The notes beneath the pieces were generated by a model. The model saw only the letters and a list, made by a program, of their open reading frames with translations, was not told the origin of the DNA and searched no databases. A stretch of DNA of 9,187 nt. Source: Methanoculleus sp. Its GTDB lineage: Archaea > Halobacteriota > Methanomicrobia > Methanomicrobiales > Methanoculleaceae. The DNA lies in assembly GCA_023230425.1 (NCBI GenBank), contig JALNXI010000073.1, forward strand, positions 1 through 9,187, written 5' to 3'. This document shows, in pieces, positions 1 to 6,431 of this stretch. How positions within the stretch are numbered: the first letter of the stretch is position 1; every line of letters begins with the position of its first letter. Position numbers and translations under genes: made by a program.

Positions 1-676
1 AGACCTCCTCCCCGATCTCGCGGAAGAAGTCCTCCATCTTCTTTGAACCGTCGGTCAGGTGGGCGATGAAGGTGTTGAGGAAGTTGAGCCCGCTGATCTG
101 GAACGCCCGCTTCAGCGGCCGCTCGATCAGCCAGATCAGGGAGACGAAACCCAGCCCGAAGACCCCCTGGAGGAGGAGGGCGTAGGGGACGAACCCGGGT
201 GTGAAGAACCAGGCACCGACCGCTATCCCGGCCGCGCTCTGGAGGAACGCGGGGAGGACCATCCGGGTGATCCGGTAATCGGCCACGGCAACAAGGACCA
301 GCAGCCGGAGGCCGAAGATCAGGCCGAGAGCGCCCGCATAGAGCGTAGAAAAGAGCTCCCGGCCGAAGACCAGCATCGGCGAGAGGCTCAGGATCACCAT
401 AAGGACCGTACAGGTCAGGGCGAGAAGAGCCGACCGGTTGTGGGTGATCTGCCGGCCAAAGACCTCCACCAGCGGCACGGTCAGCAGGAAGGCGACCAGC
501 GCCGGGACCGAGAACCCGAGGGTGCCGACCAGGAAGAACTCATTGCCGGCCCGGTATGCAGCCCCATCGATGAGGAGCCCGAGCACGATGACGATCGCAA
601 GCGACCGTGGCCAGGAAGGGGCTGAGAAGATGTACCGGGTGAGCCGTTCGACACGCACGTCGGGGCCGGACTCCAT
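1..676 (-). CDS. DUF2070 family integral membrane protein, N-terminal part (cut by window edge)
   Basis: This is the first 225 residues of a protein that continues past the left edge. It begins MESGPDVRVERLTRYIFSAP and contains about six hydrophobic segments (roughly residues 25-40, 49-72, 83-105, 111-132, 142-160, 163-185). A charged cytoplasmic-looking stretch follows, with the features IERPLKRAF (185-193), FIAHLTDGSKKMEDFF (203-218) and REIGEEV. I recognise this arrangement as archaeal DUF2070, a family of roughly 600-residue membrane proteins of unknown function, so about two thirds should lie outside the window. The start is uncertain. ATG at 676 fits the family N-terminus, but the frame stays open upstream to a GTG at 751, only 8 nt after the kinase stop. 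Neither start has a strong ribosome binding site. It is the last visible gene of the minus-strand series and is probably co-transcribed with the kinase. Family assignment is from memory of conserved residues; function is unknown. Confidence 0.8.
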   Translation of the reverse strand, partial: MESGPDVRVERLTRYIFSAPSWPRSLAIVIVLGLLIDGAAYRAGNEFFLVGTLGFSVPALVAFLLTVPLVEVFGRQITHNRSALLALTCTVLMVILSLSPMLVFGRELFSTLYAGALGLIFGLRLLVLVAVADYRITRMVLPAFLQSAAGIAVGAWFFTPGFVPYALLLQGVFGLGFVSLIWLIERPLKRAFQISGLNFLNTFIAHLTDGSKKMEDFFREIGEEV

Positions 677-759
677 CAGGCGCCCCCGGATGCCGCTCTC
701 GGGCCGGGAGTAGAAGCCGGCACCTTCCTGCCGGCGATCAGCGCTATGCACCCCATAAT

Positions 760-1650
760 TCAGACAATTATTTCGCCGGGTTCACCAAAGACCTTCCGGT
801 ACCGCGTAAGCATCCGGTCCCAGTCCGGGAGGTTCGTCTGGGTGCCCGTCTGCTCGACGACGAAGGACGATACCACCGCTCCCGCACGACAGCAGTCGAG
901 CGGGGCGTAGCCCTTCCTGAACGCGGTGAGGAAACCGGCCCGGTAACCGTCACCGGCGCCGGTCGGGTCGACGGCATCTACCCTGACGGCCGGGACATGG
1001 TGCTCCTCGCCGTCCATGCAGAGGATGCTCCCCTCCGCCCCGTGGGTCGTGACGACCATGGGGATCGAGGCGACGAGCGCCGGGCGCTCCAGCCCCAGCA
1101 TATCGCACATCCGGTCCATCTCGTGGTTGTTCGAGAAGAGGATATCGATGTTCGCGAGGATGATCTCAAGCTGGTCGGCGGTGTAGCAGAGGAGGTCCTG
1201 GCCCGGGTCGAAGGAGGCGAACCTGCTCTTCTGGGCTACCCGGACGTTGAAGTCGGGGTCGGCCGTCGCCATGTGGACGAAGTCAAGGGCGGGGGCCTCC
1301 TCCCGGGAGAAAGAGGCGGACGCGCCCCACTCGAAGAAGGTCTCCTGGTCACCGGCGTCGTCCGTGAAGACGTACGCGGTCGCGGTGCGGGCATCCCCGA
1401 TAACAGAAAAGTCGCGCTCGACCCTGAGCTCCTCGAGCCAGCGGTCATAGTCGCTCCCGGGGAAGTCGCCGCCGACCGAGGAGACCAGCCGGCACCGCTC
1501 CCCGAGCATTGCAATCCCGGCCGCGATGTTTGCCGCCCCGCCGCCGAAGTAGACCTGATGGTCAACGATATAGGTCGAGTTGTGCCGCCCGGGAAGTTTC
1601 GGCACCCGGAAGAGGTGGTCGATAGCGGTATGCCCGACGACGGCGATCAT
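760..1650 (-). CDS. PfkB-family carbohydrate/nucleoside kinase
   Basis: A 296-residue protein of the PfkB (ribokinase-like) family, which moves a phosphate from ATP (ADP in some archaeal members) to a sugar or nucleoside hydroxyl in the cytoplasm. Visible motifs are the N-terminal glycine-rich substrate motif GGGAAN (36-41), the FDPG turn (147-150), NNHE (174-177) carrying the NxxE metal/phosphate motif, and the C-terminal signature DPTGAGD (228-234), where D234 is the expected catalytic base. The length is normal and no key residue is missing. The substrate cannot be read from the sequence. Characterised archaeal relatives include nucleoside kinases (for example MJ0406) and ribokinases. The ATG overlaps the stop of the UPF0212 gene as ATGA, so translation is probably coupled. 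An AGGAG lies only a few bases before the start, which is closer than usual. DUF2070 follows downstream. Confidence 0.92.
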   Translation of the reverse strand: MIAVVGHTAIDHLFRVPKLPGRHNSTYIVDHQVYFGGGAANIAAGIAMLGERCRLVSSVGGDFPGSDYDRWLEELRVERDFSVIGDARTATAYVFTDDAGDQETFFEWGASASFSREEAPALDFVHMATADPDFNVRVAQKSRFASFDPGQDLLCYTADQLEIILANIDILFSNNHEMDRMCDMLGLERPALVASIPMVVTTHGAEGSILCMDGEEHHVPAVRVDAVDPTGAGDGYRAGFLTAFRKGYAPLDCCRAGAVVSSFVVEQTGTQTNLPDWDRMLTRYRKVFGEPGEIIV

Positions 1651-1985
1651 ATCTCCTGCACGTCCTGAACCTTCAGCGGAACGTCGCGCAGCGCCTTCCC
1701 GACGACTGACTTCGCTATCCGGGTCGCATGTTCTGCGGACTCCGCACGGAAGACCTTCATCTGGAGCACGAGCCCGACAAGGGCGGTATTGGCGACCACG
1801 AGAGCGGTGTTCAGTTCACCCTCACAGTAGGGGCAGGCGATCATCCCCGCCTCGATCTCCACAAACTTTGCTGAAGGGTTGAGCCGTTTTCCCGCCTCGC
1901 TGATTGCGATGCTCACGGCATCATCCATGGACTTGACGTCTTTAATTATCCACGCTGATTCGAGCGTAACCAAATAGTCCGGCAT
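1647..1985 (-). CDS. UPF0212 (DUF555) family protein
   Basis: A 112-residue archaeal protein that I assign to UPF0212/DUF555, a family of small conserved proteins of about 115 residues found in euryarchaea, with no established function. It begins MPDYLVTLESAWIIKDVKSM. It has a central CPYC motif (51-54), the only cysteines in the protein, followed by a long helix-forming stretch (about 60-100). A single CxxC could be half of a metal site completed by dimerisation, or a redox pair; the sequence does not decide which. A GGAGAG-type ribosome binding site lies about 5 nt before the ATG. The 3' end overlaps the kinase start by 4 nt (ATGA), and the nitroreductase stop is 19 nt upstream, so all three are probably on one transcript. 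The family call rests on overall resemblance and the CPYC position. Confidence 0.85.
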   Translation of the reverse strand: MPDYLVTLESAWIIKDVKSMDDAVSIAISEAGKRLNPSAKFVEIEAGMIACPYCEGELNTALVVANTALVGLVLQMKVFRAESAEHATRIAKSVVGKALRDVPLKVQDVQEI

Positions 1986-2004
1986 AATCTCTCCAATTGA
2001 TAGC

Positions 2005-2532
2005 CTACCAGTTCTCGCGATGCGCGTGCTCTTCCACCGGCATCCGCTCTACGGGTTTGAGCGGCGCCGTCCCCCTGCCGACCGCGAGGAGCGCGACGGG
2101 ACGGATGTGCTCCGGAAGGTGAAGAATCTCACGTATATCGTTCTCGTTGAATGCCCCGGTCCAGCACGAGTGGAGGTTCCGGGCGTGGGCGGCGAGCATC
2201 ATATAGGTGCAGGCGATTGCCGCGTCCTCAAGCGCGTAAAGGATTCCCCGCTCCCCGTAGTGCGACATGGACCGGATGTAGTTCGCGCAGACCACAAAAA
2301 CCGCCGGTGCTTCACGGACATGCACCTGTTCGAGGGCCGCGAGCGCAAGTTCTATCCTCACGTCCTCGTCGGTGACGATGACGACGTCCCAGGCCTCGCG
2401 GTTGCCGGCGCTCGGTGCCGTACTCGCACAGGCAAGGATATAGTCGATATCCTCCGGGTCGAGCGGCTCCCCGGAGTAATCCCGAACCGATGACCGTGCT
2501 TTCAAGAAGCGAAGGAGATCAGATGAGTTCAT
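2005..2532 (-). CDS. Nitroreductase-family flavoprotein
   Basis: A 175-residue protein of the nitroreductase superfamily, which are usually homodimeric FMN enzymes that reduce nitro compounds, quinones or other acceptors with NAD(P)H or reduced cofactors. Family marks are RSSVRDY (13-19), the usual FMN-phosphate contact near the N-terminus, APSAGNREAW (39-48), the CWTGAF segment (123-128) in the second half, and PVALLAVGRG (145-154) before the C-terminal tail. At 175 residues it sits in the short class common in methanogens. The natural substrate is not predictable; in a strict anaerobe the physiological electron donor may not be NADPH. The start overlaps the end of the preceding 118-aa gene by 14 nt, and UPF0212 begins 19 nt after its stop, which places it within an operon. 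No truncation or frameshift is seen. Confidence 0.9.
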   Translation of the reverse strand: MNSSDLLRFLKARSSVRDYSGEPLDPEDIDYILACASTAPSAGNREAWDVVIVTDEDVRIELALAALEQVHVREAPAVFVVCANYIRSMSHYGERGILYALEDAAIACTYMMLAAHARNLHSCWTGAFNENDIREILHLPEHIRPVALLAVGRGTAPLKPVERMPVEEHAHRENW

Positions 2533-2875
2533 GCTCTTTGAGTGTATCCCATGCTGCCTGGGCGGCGGTCGTGACGGCGCTGACAGCCCTGCTCATCCGC
2601 TCCGACGCGGCACCCAGCTCCATGCTCTCAGTCAGGCTGATCGCCTCGTTGAGGTGATCGATGGCCTTCTTAAACTCACGAAGTTCCGTATCGCCATAAG
2701 CAAACTCGAGTTCTGAGCGGATAGACTGGAGCACCATCACAAGCATCCGCTTTCCGCCGGGCTTCTCCTGGAGCGGAAACTGGATCAGGGCTGTCGTCAG
2801 TTGTGACCCGACAATCAGTTCAGATTTCGCCCGTTCGGCAAACTGATATGTCCTGATGGCGGTTTTGAGATCCAT
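2519..2875 (-). CDS. Hypothetical helical protein, 118 aa
   Basis: I do not recognise this 118-residue protein. It begins MDLKTAIRTYQFAERAKSEL and appears almost wholly alpha-helical. A charged amphipathic segment (about 50-85, with ELREFKKAIDHLNEAISL) is followed by an alanine-rich helix (89-108, AASERMSRAVSAVTTAAQAA). There is no signal peptide, membrane segment, cysteine or glycine-rich loop, which suggests a small soluble helical-bundle or coiled-coil partner protein rather than an enzyme. I treat it as real because it overlaps the nitroreductase start by 14 nt in the same orientation, has protein-like composition, and has a TATA-like box at the right distance upstream. No clear Shine-Dalgarno precedes the ATG, which fits a leaderless or very short leader. 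It is probably the first gene of the downstream operon. Confidence 0.75.
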   Translation of the reverse strand: MDLKTAIRTYQFAERAKSELIVGSQLTTALIQFPLQEKPGGKRMLVMVLQSIRSELEFAYGDTELREFKKAIDHLNEAISLTESMELGAASERMSRAVSAVTTAAQAAWDTLKEHELI

Positions 2876-2897
2876 ACCACATACTGGAACTCGCTAG

Positions 2898-2905
2898 TAT
2901 AAAAA
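2898..2905 (-). promoter_or_regulatory. TATA-like box before the 118-aa gene
   Basis: The minus strand reads TTTTTATA here, in an AT-rich patch (2896-2910) standing out from GC-rich surroundings. The box ends 22 nt before the ATG at 2875. Archaeal transcription normally starts about 22-27 nt downstream of the box centre, so the transcript would be leaderless or nearly so. The same T-run lies about 30 nt after the DUF5350 stop and could also serve as a U-rich terminator for that gene. Position and composition are seen; the activity is inferred. Confidence 0.5.
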
Positions 2906-2931
2906 GTATTGAAAGAGATGAGAGGGACGGC

Positions 2932-3231
2932 TTATCTCGATTTCTGCTTGGTCCCGAGAGCCGACACCTTGGAACGCCGGATGCTCCGGCGTACCCGCAC
3001 GTCCATCGTGGGGGCGCCCCCTCTGCCGCGCCCGCCGCGCCCACCGCGCCGGCCACCGCGACCGCGGGAGTCCTGCCCTTCCCTGCTCGCCCGCTTGAGG
3101 ATATCCGCCGCGGGCTTGAACCGCTGGTTCGGGCCGGGTTTCTTCACTTCGCCTTCACTTGCAGGGACGAGCCGTATCTGCCCCTTCACGCCCTTAACCT
3201 GGGCCCACTGAACTGTTCCTGTCTTTCCCAT
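2932..3231 (-). CDS. DUF5350 family small basic protein with RGG-rich segment
   Basis: A 99-residue, strongly basic protein beginning MGKTGTVQWAQVKGVKGQIR. The conserved-looking N-terminal part (1-48, including GQIRLVP at 17-23 and KKPGPNQRFKPA at 30-41) matches what I recall of DUF5350, a methanogen family of unknown function. Residues 56-72 are almost only arginine and glycine and contain several RGG and GRGG units. The tail (78-99) is rich in R, K and S. RGG boxes in other proteins bind RNA or mediate weak protein contacts, so a nucleic-acid or ribosome-associated role is plausible but inferred. A GGAG ribosome binding site lies about 7 nt before the ATG, with a possible promoter further upstream. 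It stands 111 nt after gatE, so it may be expressed on its own or by read-through. The next gene is 56 nt downstream. Confidence 0.8.
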   Translation of the reverse strand: MGKTGTVQWAQVKGVKGQIRLVPASEGEVKKPGPNQRFKPAADILKRASREGQDSRGRGGRRGGRGGRGRGGAPTMDVRVRRSIRRSKVSALGTKQKSR

Positions 3232-3235
3232 GATA

Positions 3236-3275
3236 GAACTCCTTTATAATTATGAGCAGACTCGCTGATAAAAGT
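3236..3275 (-). promoter_or_regulatory. Probable promoter and ribosome binding site of the DUF5350 gene
   Basis: On the minus strand a TATA-like ACTTTTATC (3267-3275) lies about 36 nt before the ATG at 3231. That would put the transcription start roughly 10-15 nt upstream of the start codon, around the ATTATAAAGGAG stretch. The GGAG of that stretch is spaced about 7 nt from the ATG and is a good archaeal Shine-Dalgarno. The AT-rich patch contrasts with the GC-rich flank. Promoter function is inferred from position. Confidence 0.45.
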
Positions 3276-3289
3276 AACCCGGAGACCGA

Positions 3290-3326
3290 CCGCGGCGGGA
3301 CCGGCCCGATACCCGGCCGGCCGCGG
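3290..3326 (-). terminator. GC-rich hairpin after gatE, possible terminator
   Basis: CCGGCC (3301-3306) pairs with GGCCGG (3315-3320) around an 8-nt loop. The stem is extended by CCGCGG (3290-3295) pairing with CCGCGG (3321-3326), with a 5-nt bulge on one side. It lies just after the gatE stop, and on the minus strand an ACTTTTAT run follows some 15-20 nt later. Hairpins are not required for archaeal termination, which relies mainly on T-runs, so it could equally be an mRNA-stabilising end structure. The pairing is seen; its role is inferred. Confidence 0.4.
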
Positions 3327-3342
3327 CAGGTCGTGCCGCACG

Positions 3343-5202
3343 TCAGGCGAGCAGGCGCTTGAGCTCGCGCCGGAGGCTCTCGCTGACGACCTTGCCGTCC
3401 ACGCTCCCCCGGAGTTCCTGCATGACGATCCCCATCAGGGGGCCGAGCGCGCCCATGCCCTTCTCCCGGGCGAACTCCTCCCGCTCGGCCACGATACGAC
3501 GCACGATCGATTCCACATCCGCCTGCGAGACGGCGGGGGCCATCTTTCCGATGGCTGCATCCACCCGTTCCCGGGGCGTCCCGGGACCAACGCCTGCCGT
3601 CCGCGCGAGTTCGGTGAGGAGGTCCGGGATAGCCTCCTTTGCGGCCCGGCCCGCCTCCACGGCGGAGAGGAGGGCGAGGATCTCATCCTCGCTCACCTGG
3701 CCGACGGCAACACCCCCGCGGGCGAGCTCCCGGCAGGTGGCAAGGAGCGTCCGGGCGGCGATGGTGGGGCGGACACCGGCGGCGACGGCCTTCTCGAACG
3801 TCGGCAGCCGCTCGGAGAACGCCACCTGCCGTGCCAGCGCCTCGTCGAGGCCGAACTCCCTGACGAACCTCTCCGCCCGGTCAGTGAGGAGTTCGGGCAC
3901 CGCAATGCTCTCCCAGAGCGCCTCGCTGATATCGAGCGGGAAGACGTCGGTCTCGGGGTACATCCGGGCGGCTCCCGGGAGGGGGCGCATGTAGGCAGAA
4001 CTCCCTTCCTCGAGCATCTTCCGGGTCTCCTCGGGCACGCCGGAGAGCGCCATCTCCGCACGGATCATCACCTGCTCGGCCGCACAGCCGGCGCGCTGCC
4101 TGCTCGCCGCCACGATAACGACGCAGTCCTCTTCGCGAGCGCCGACGAACTCCCGTAGGCGCGCCACCTCCTCCGCGGTGACACCGTAGGCAGGGAGCTC
4201 GTCGGTGTGGAAGATCCCGCCGACGCCGCACTTCTTCGCGTAGTCCGACATCTCGCTTCCAAGACGCCTCCCGGGCTGGATCTCCCGCCCGACGAGCCCT
4301 GCAAACCCGCAGAGCCGGACGGCCAGGATGGATTTAGCCTTCTTCAGGATGGAGGACGCCGTCCCGGAGAAGAGCGCGGTGACGTCGACGACGGTGTGGT
4401 CCACCCTGGCGTCCCGCTCCCGAAGGGCGTCACGGATGGCGAGGAGAGCGGCCTGCCGCCCGACCTCGCGCCGGACCACCTCGGCGATGAGGTCGAGTTC
4501 CTGGACGCCCTTGATCTCTACCCGGGCACCGCCGCGGATGGAGACGTTGATGTCCTGCCGGATCGTCCCGAGGCCCCGTTTCACCCTGCCGGTGGACCGG
4601 AGCACCATACCGATGTGGGCGGCGACCTCCTGGACGGCCTCGGGAGTGTGCATGCAGGGGGCGGTGGTGATCTCGACGAGCGGGATCCCCAGGCGGTCGA
4701 GGGAGAAGGTCTCGTCCTCCACCCGCTGCGCCGCCTCCTCTTCGAGGCATATCGTCTCGATCCGGCAGCCGTCCGGGAGGGCGCCAGAGAGCGCAACGAG
4801 CGCCGTCCGCTGGAACCCGCTGGTGTTCGAGCCGTCGATGACGAGTTTGCGCATCGTATGCACCTGCTCGGCCGGGGTCATGCCGAGCATCTTTGCTATC
4901 GTGAGGCAGACCTCGAGCGCCTCGGGATTCATCGGGGTCGGGGGCTCCTCGTCGTGCTCCACCAGGCAGACCGTGTCATAGGTGTAGTAGCAGAACTTCC
5001 GGACGAGTTTCATCTCCTCCTCTGCCGCCCGGTCGATCTCCCCGAGTTCGCTCTCCGTCGCCCGGAGGTAGCGGTAAAACTCCCCGGTCCGATCGGCGGT
5101 ATCCTGGAGGAGAGTGGGGCACCGGCAGAAGAGTTTCTCGGCCGTGTCGAGCTGCTGGTGGATCTCGATCCCGGCTTTCAGCCCGAGTTCGGTATAATCC
5201 AT
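3343..5202 (-). CDS. gatE: Glutamyl-tRNA(Gln) amidotransferase subunit E
   Basis: A 619-residue subunit of the archaeal GatDE amidotransferase. GatE binds misacylated Glu-tRNA(Gln), activates the glutamyl carboxylate with ATP, and amidates it using ammonia released by GatD, giving Gln-tRNA(Gln). The N-terminal GatB/GatE cradle carries GIEIHQQLDT (11-20), DGSNTSGFQRT (123-133), LGIPLVEITTAP (171-182), GLGTIRQDINVSI (210-222) and VEIKGVQEL (228-236). A bacterial-AspRS-like insert, the feature that separates GatE from GatB, spans about 275-420 and ends with PLPGAARMYPETDV (407-420). The C-terminal helical/YqeY-like tail ends with GALGPLMGIVMQEL (584-597) and DGKVVSESLRREL (602-614). The length is normal. 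A strong GGAGGT (5210-5215) inside the end of gatD sets the start, and the ATG shares one base with the gatD stop (TGATG). The neighbouring gatD completes the complex. Confidence 0.98.
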   Translation of the reverse strand: MDYTELGLKAGIEIHQQLDTAEKLFCRCPTLLQDTADRTGEFYRYLRATESELGEIDRAAEEEMKLVRKFCYYTYDTVCLVEHDEEPPTPMNPEALEVCLTIAKMLGMTPAEQVHTMRKLVIDGSNTSGFQRTALVALSGALPDGCRIETICLEEEAAQRVEDETFSLDRLGIPLVEITTAPCMHTPEAVQEVAAHIGMVLRSTGRVKRGLGTIRQDINVSIRGGARVEIKGVQELDLIAEVVRREVGRQAALLAIRDALRERDARVDHTVVDVTALFSGTASSILKKAKSILAVRLCGFAGLVGREIQPGRRLGSEMSDYAKKCGVGGIFHTDELPAYGVTAEEVARLREFVGAREEDCVVIVAASRQRAGCAAEQVMIRAEMALSGVPEETRKMLEEGSSAYMRPLPGAARMYPETDVFPLDISEALWESIAVPELLTDRAERFVREFGLDEALARQVAFSERLPTFEKAVAAGVRPTIAARTLLATCRELARGGVAVGQVSEDEILALLSAVEAGRAAKEAIPDLLTELARTAGVGPGTPRERVDAAIGKMAPAVSQADVESIVRRIVAEREEFAREKGMGALGPLMGIVMQELRGSVDGKVVSESLRRELKRLLA

Positions 5203-6431
5203 CAGATCGACCTCCGCCGGATCTCGCCCGCAAGGTCGGTCTGCATGAGCATGCCCGCCCGTTCGGGGTCCCGCTCATTCCCGAGCACCCACATCAGTTT
5301 CACGAGCGCCGTCTCAGGGAGCATATCCTCGCCCTCGATCACGCCGACCGAGAGGAGGTCTCTTCCCGTGTTGTAGACCCGGTCGCAGACCCGGCCGTGC
5401 AGGCACTGCGATGTCATGACGACGGTCGTCCCGCCCTCGATCATCTCCCGGAGTTTTGGGATCCACTCCGTCGCCACATGCCCAAGCCCCGTCCCCGAGA
5501 GGACGAGACCCGCGTAGCCCTCGAAGGCGTCGAGGATACGAGAAGGCATACCGGGGTAGAAGTGGAGGAGGCCGCAGCGCTCCTCGAGCGCATCACGGAG
5601 TTCCGGCTCTCCCGTCCCCCGCCGCACCGCCTCATCAGAGAGGGTGACGGAGAGCGCGGGGTAGTCGACGTAGCCGAGCGGGGCCATCCCCATGCTCTGG
5701 AAGGCGTCGCGCCGGGAGGTGTGCATCTTCCGGACCCTTGTCGCCCGGTGGACGGCGCATCGGTCGTCGTTCGTCGTCGCGTGCATCACCACCGCCACCT
5801 CGCCGAGGTCGCCGGTGGCGACGGCAGCGCTGCAGAGGGTGTTCATGGCGTTGTCGGAGCTCGGGCGGTCGGCGGACCGCTGTGACCCGACAAAGATGAC
5901 CGGCACCGGGGTTTTGAGCATGAACCTGACCGCCGCGGCGGAGGAGGCCATCGTATCGGTGCCGTGCGTGACGATCACGCCGGACGCGCCGTGCCGGATC
6001 TCATCGTAGACCGCCCGGGCGAGTTCCTGCCAGAGTGCCGGACGCATATTCTCGGAGAGAATGCTTGCTATCTGGCGGTCGCGGTAGCGAGCGATGCCCG
6101 CGAGTTCCGGGATCGCCCGCAGGATGTCGTTCGCCGAGAACTGGCTCGTCACCGCGCCGGTCCGGTAGTCCACCCTGCTTGCTATCGTCCCGCCGGTGGA
6201 TATGATAGAGAGTTCCGGGAGGTCGGGGTCCTGGACGACGACGCCCGCACCTGCCGGCGGCTGCGGGGCCGCTCGTTCGGCAAGCTCGATCTTTTCCGGG
6301 GACGTCCCGATGTTGTAGCCGTTGTCCAACTTGATGACGGCCATCCCATCCCGTTCGGTGATGTAGGTGCCGGTGAGCGCAGTCCCGCCGTTGGCGTATC
6401 GCACCCGATCTCCGGCCTGAAGTATCTCCAT
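5202..6431 (-). CDS. gatD: Glutamyl-tRNA(Gln) amidotransferase subunit D
   Basis: A 409-residue glutaminase subunit of GatDE, related to type I L-asparaginases. It hydrolyses glutamine (or asparagine) and passes ammonia to GatE. The N-terminal small beta domain (about 1-50, GDRVRYANGGTALTGTY at 7-23) is the GatD-specific extension. It is joined by an alanine/proline-rich linker (52-64) to the asparaginase domain. Catalytic motifs are present: STGGTIAS (78-85), HGTDTM (156-161, with T158 and D159), GSQRSADRPSSDN (182-194), and RKMHTSRRDAF (234-244) with the expected active-site lysine K235. A C-terminal asparaginase half follows, including SGTGLGHVA (312-320). The start codon overlaps the argH stop by one base (TAATG), with a GGAGG about 11 nt upstream inside argH. 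Nothing is truncated or missing. Confidence 0.98.
   Translation of the reverse strand: MEILQAGDRVRYANGGTALTGTYITERDGMAVIKLDNGYNIGTSPEKIELAERAAPQPPAGAGVVVQDPDLPELSIISTGGTIASRVDYRTGAVTSQFSANDILRAIPELAGIARYRDRQIASILSENMRPALWQELARAVYDEIRHGASGVIVTHGTDTMASSAAAVRFMLKTPVPVIFVGSQRSADRPSSDNAMNTLCSAAVATGDLGEVAVVMHATTNDDRCAVHRATRVRKMHTSRRDAFQSMGMAPLGYVDYPALSVTLSDEAVRRGTGEPELRDALEERCGLLHFYPGMPSRILDAFEGYAGLVLSGTGLGHVATEWIPKLREMIEGGTTVVMTSQCLHGRVCDRVYNTGRDLLSVGVIEGEDMLPETALVKLMWVLGNERDPERAGMLMQTDLAGEIRRRSI
5210..5215 (-). promoter_or_regulatory. Shine-Dalgarno site of gatE inside gatD
   Basis: The minus strand reads GGAGGT followed by 7 nt and then the gatE ATG. It is one of the best matches to the archaeal anti-Shine-Dalgarno in the window. 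Together with the TGATG overlap it supports both fresh initiation and re-initiation, which would keep GatD and GatE in the near-equal amounts the complex needs. Confidence 0.7.

Noticed and set aside
59..625. A 188-codon plus-strand open frame near the left edge
   Set aside because: The minus strand here encodes a coherent multi-pass membrane protein; the plus-strand product is a highly charged E/D/R/P string, as expected of a shadow.
4207..5376. A 389-codon plus-strand open frame antisense to gatE and gatD
   Set aside because: It is the mirror of codon bias in two strongly recognised genes; the product has low-complexity D/E/R/G composition and no motif.
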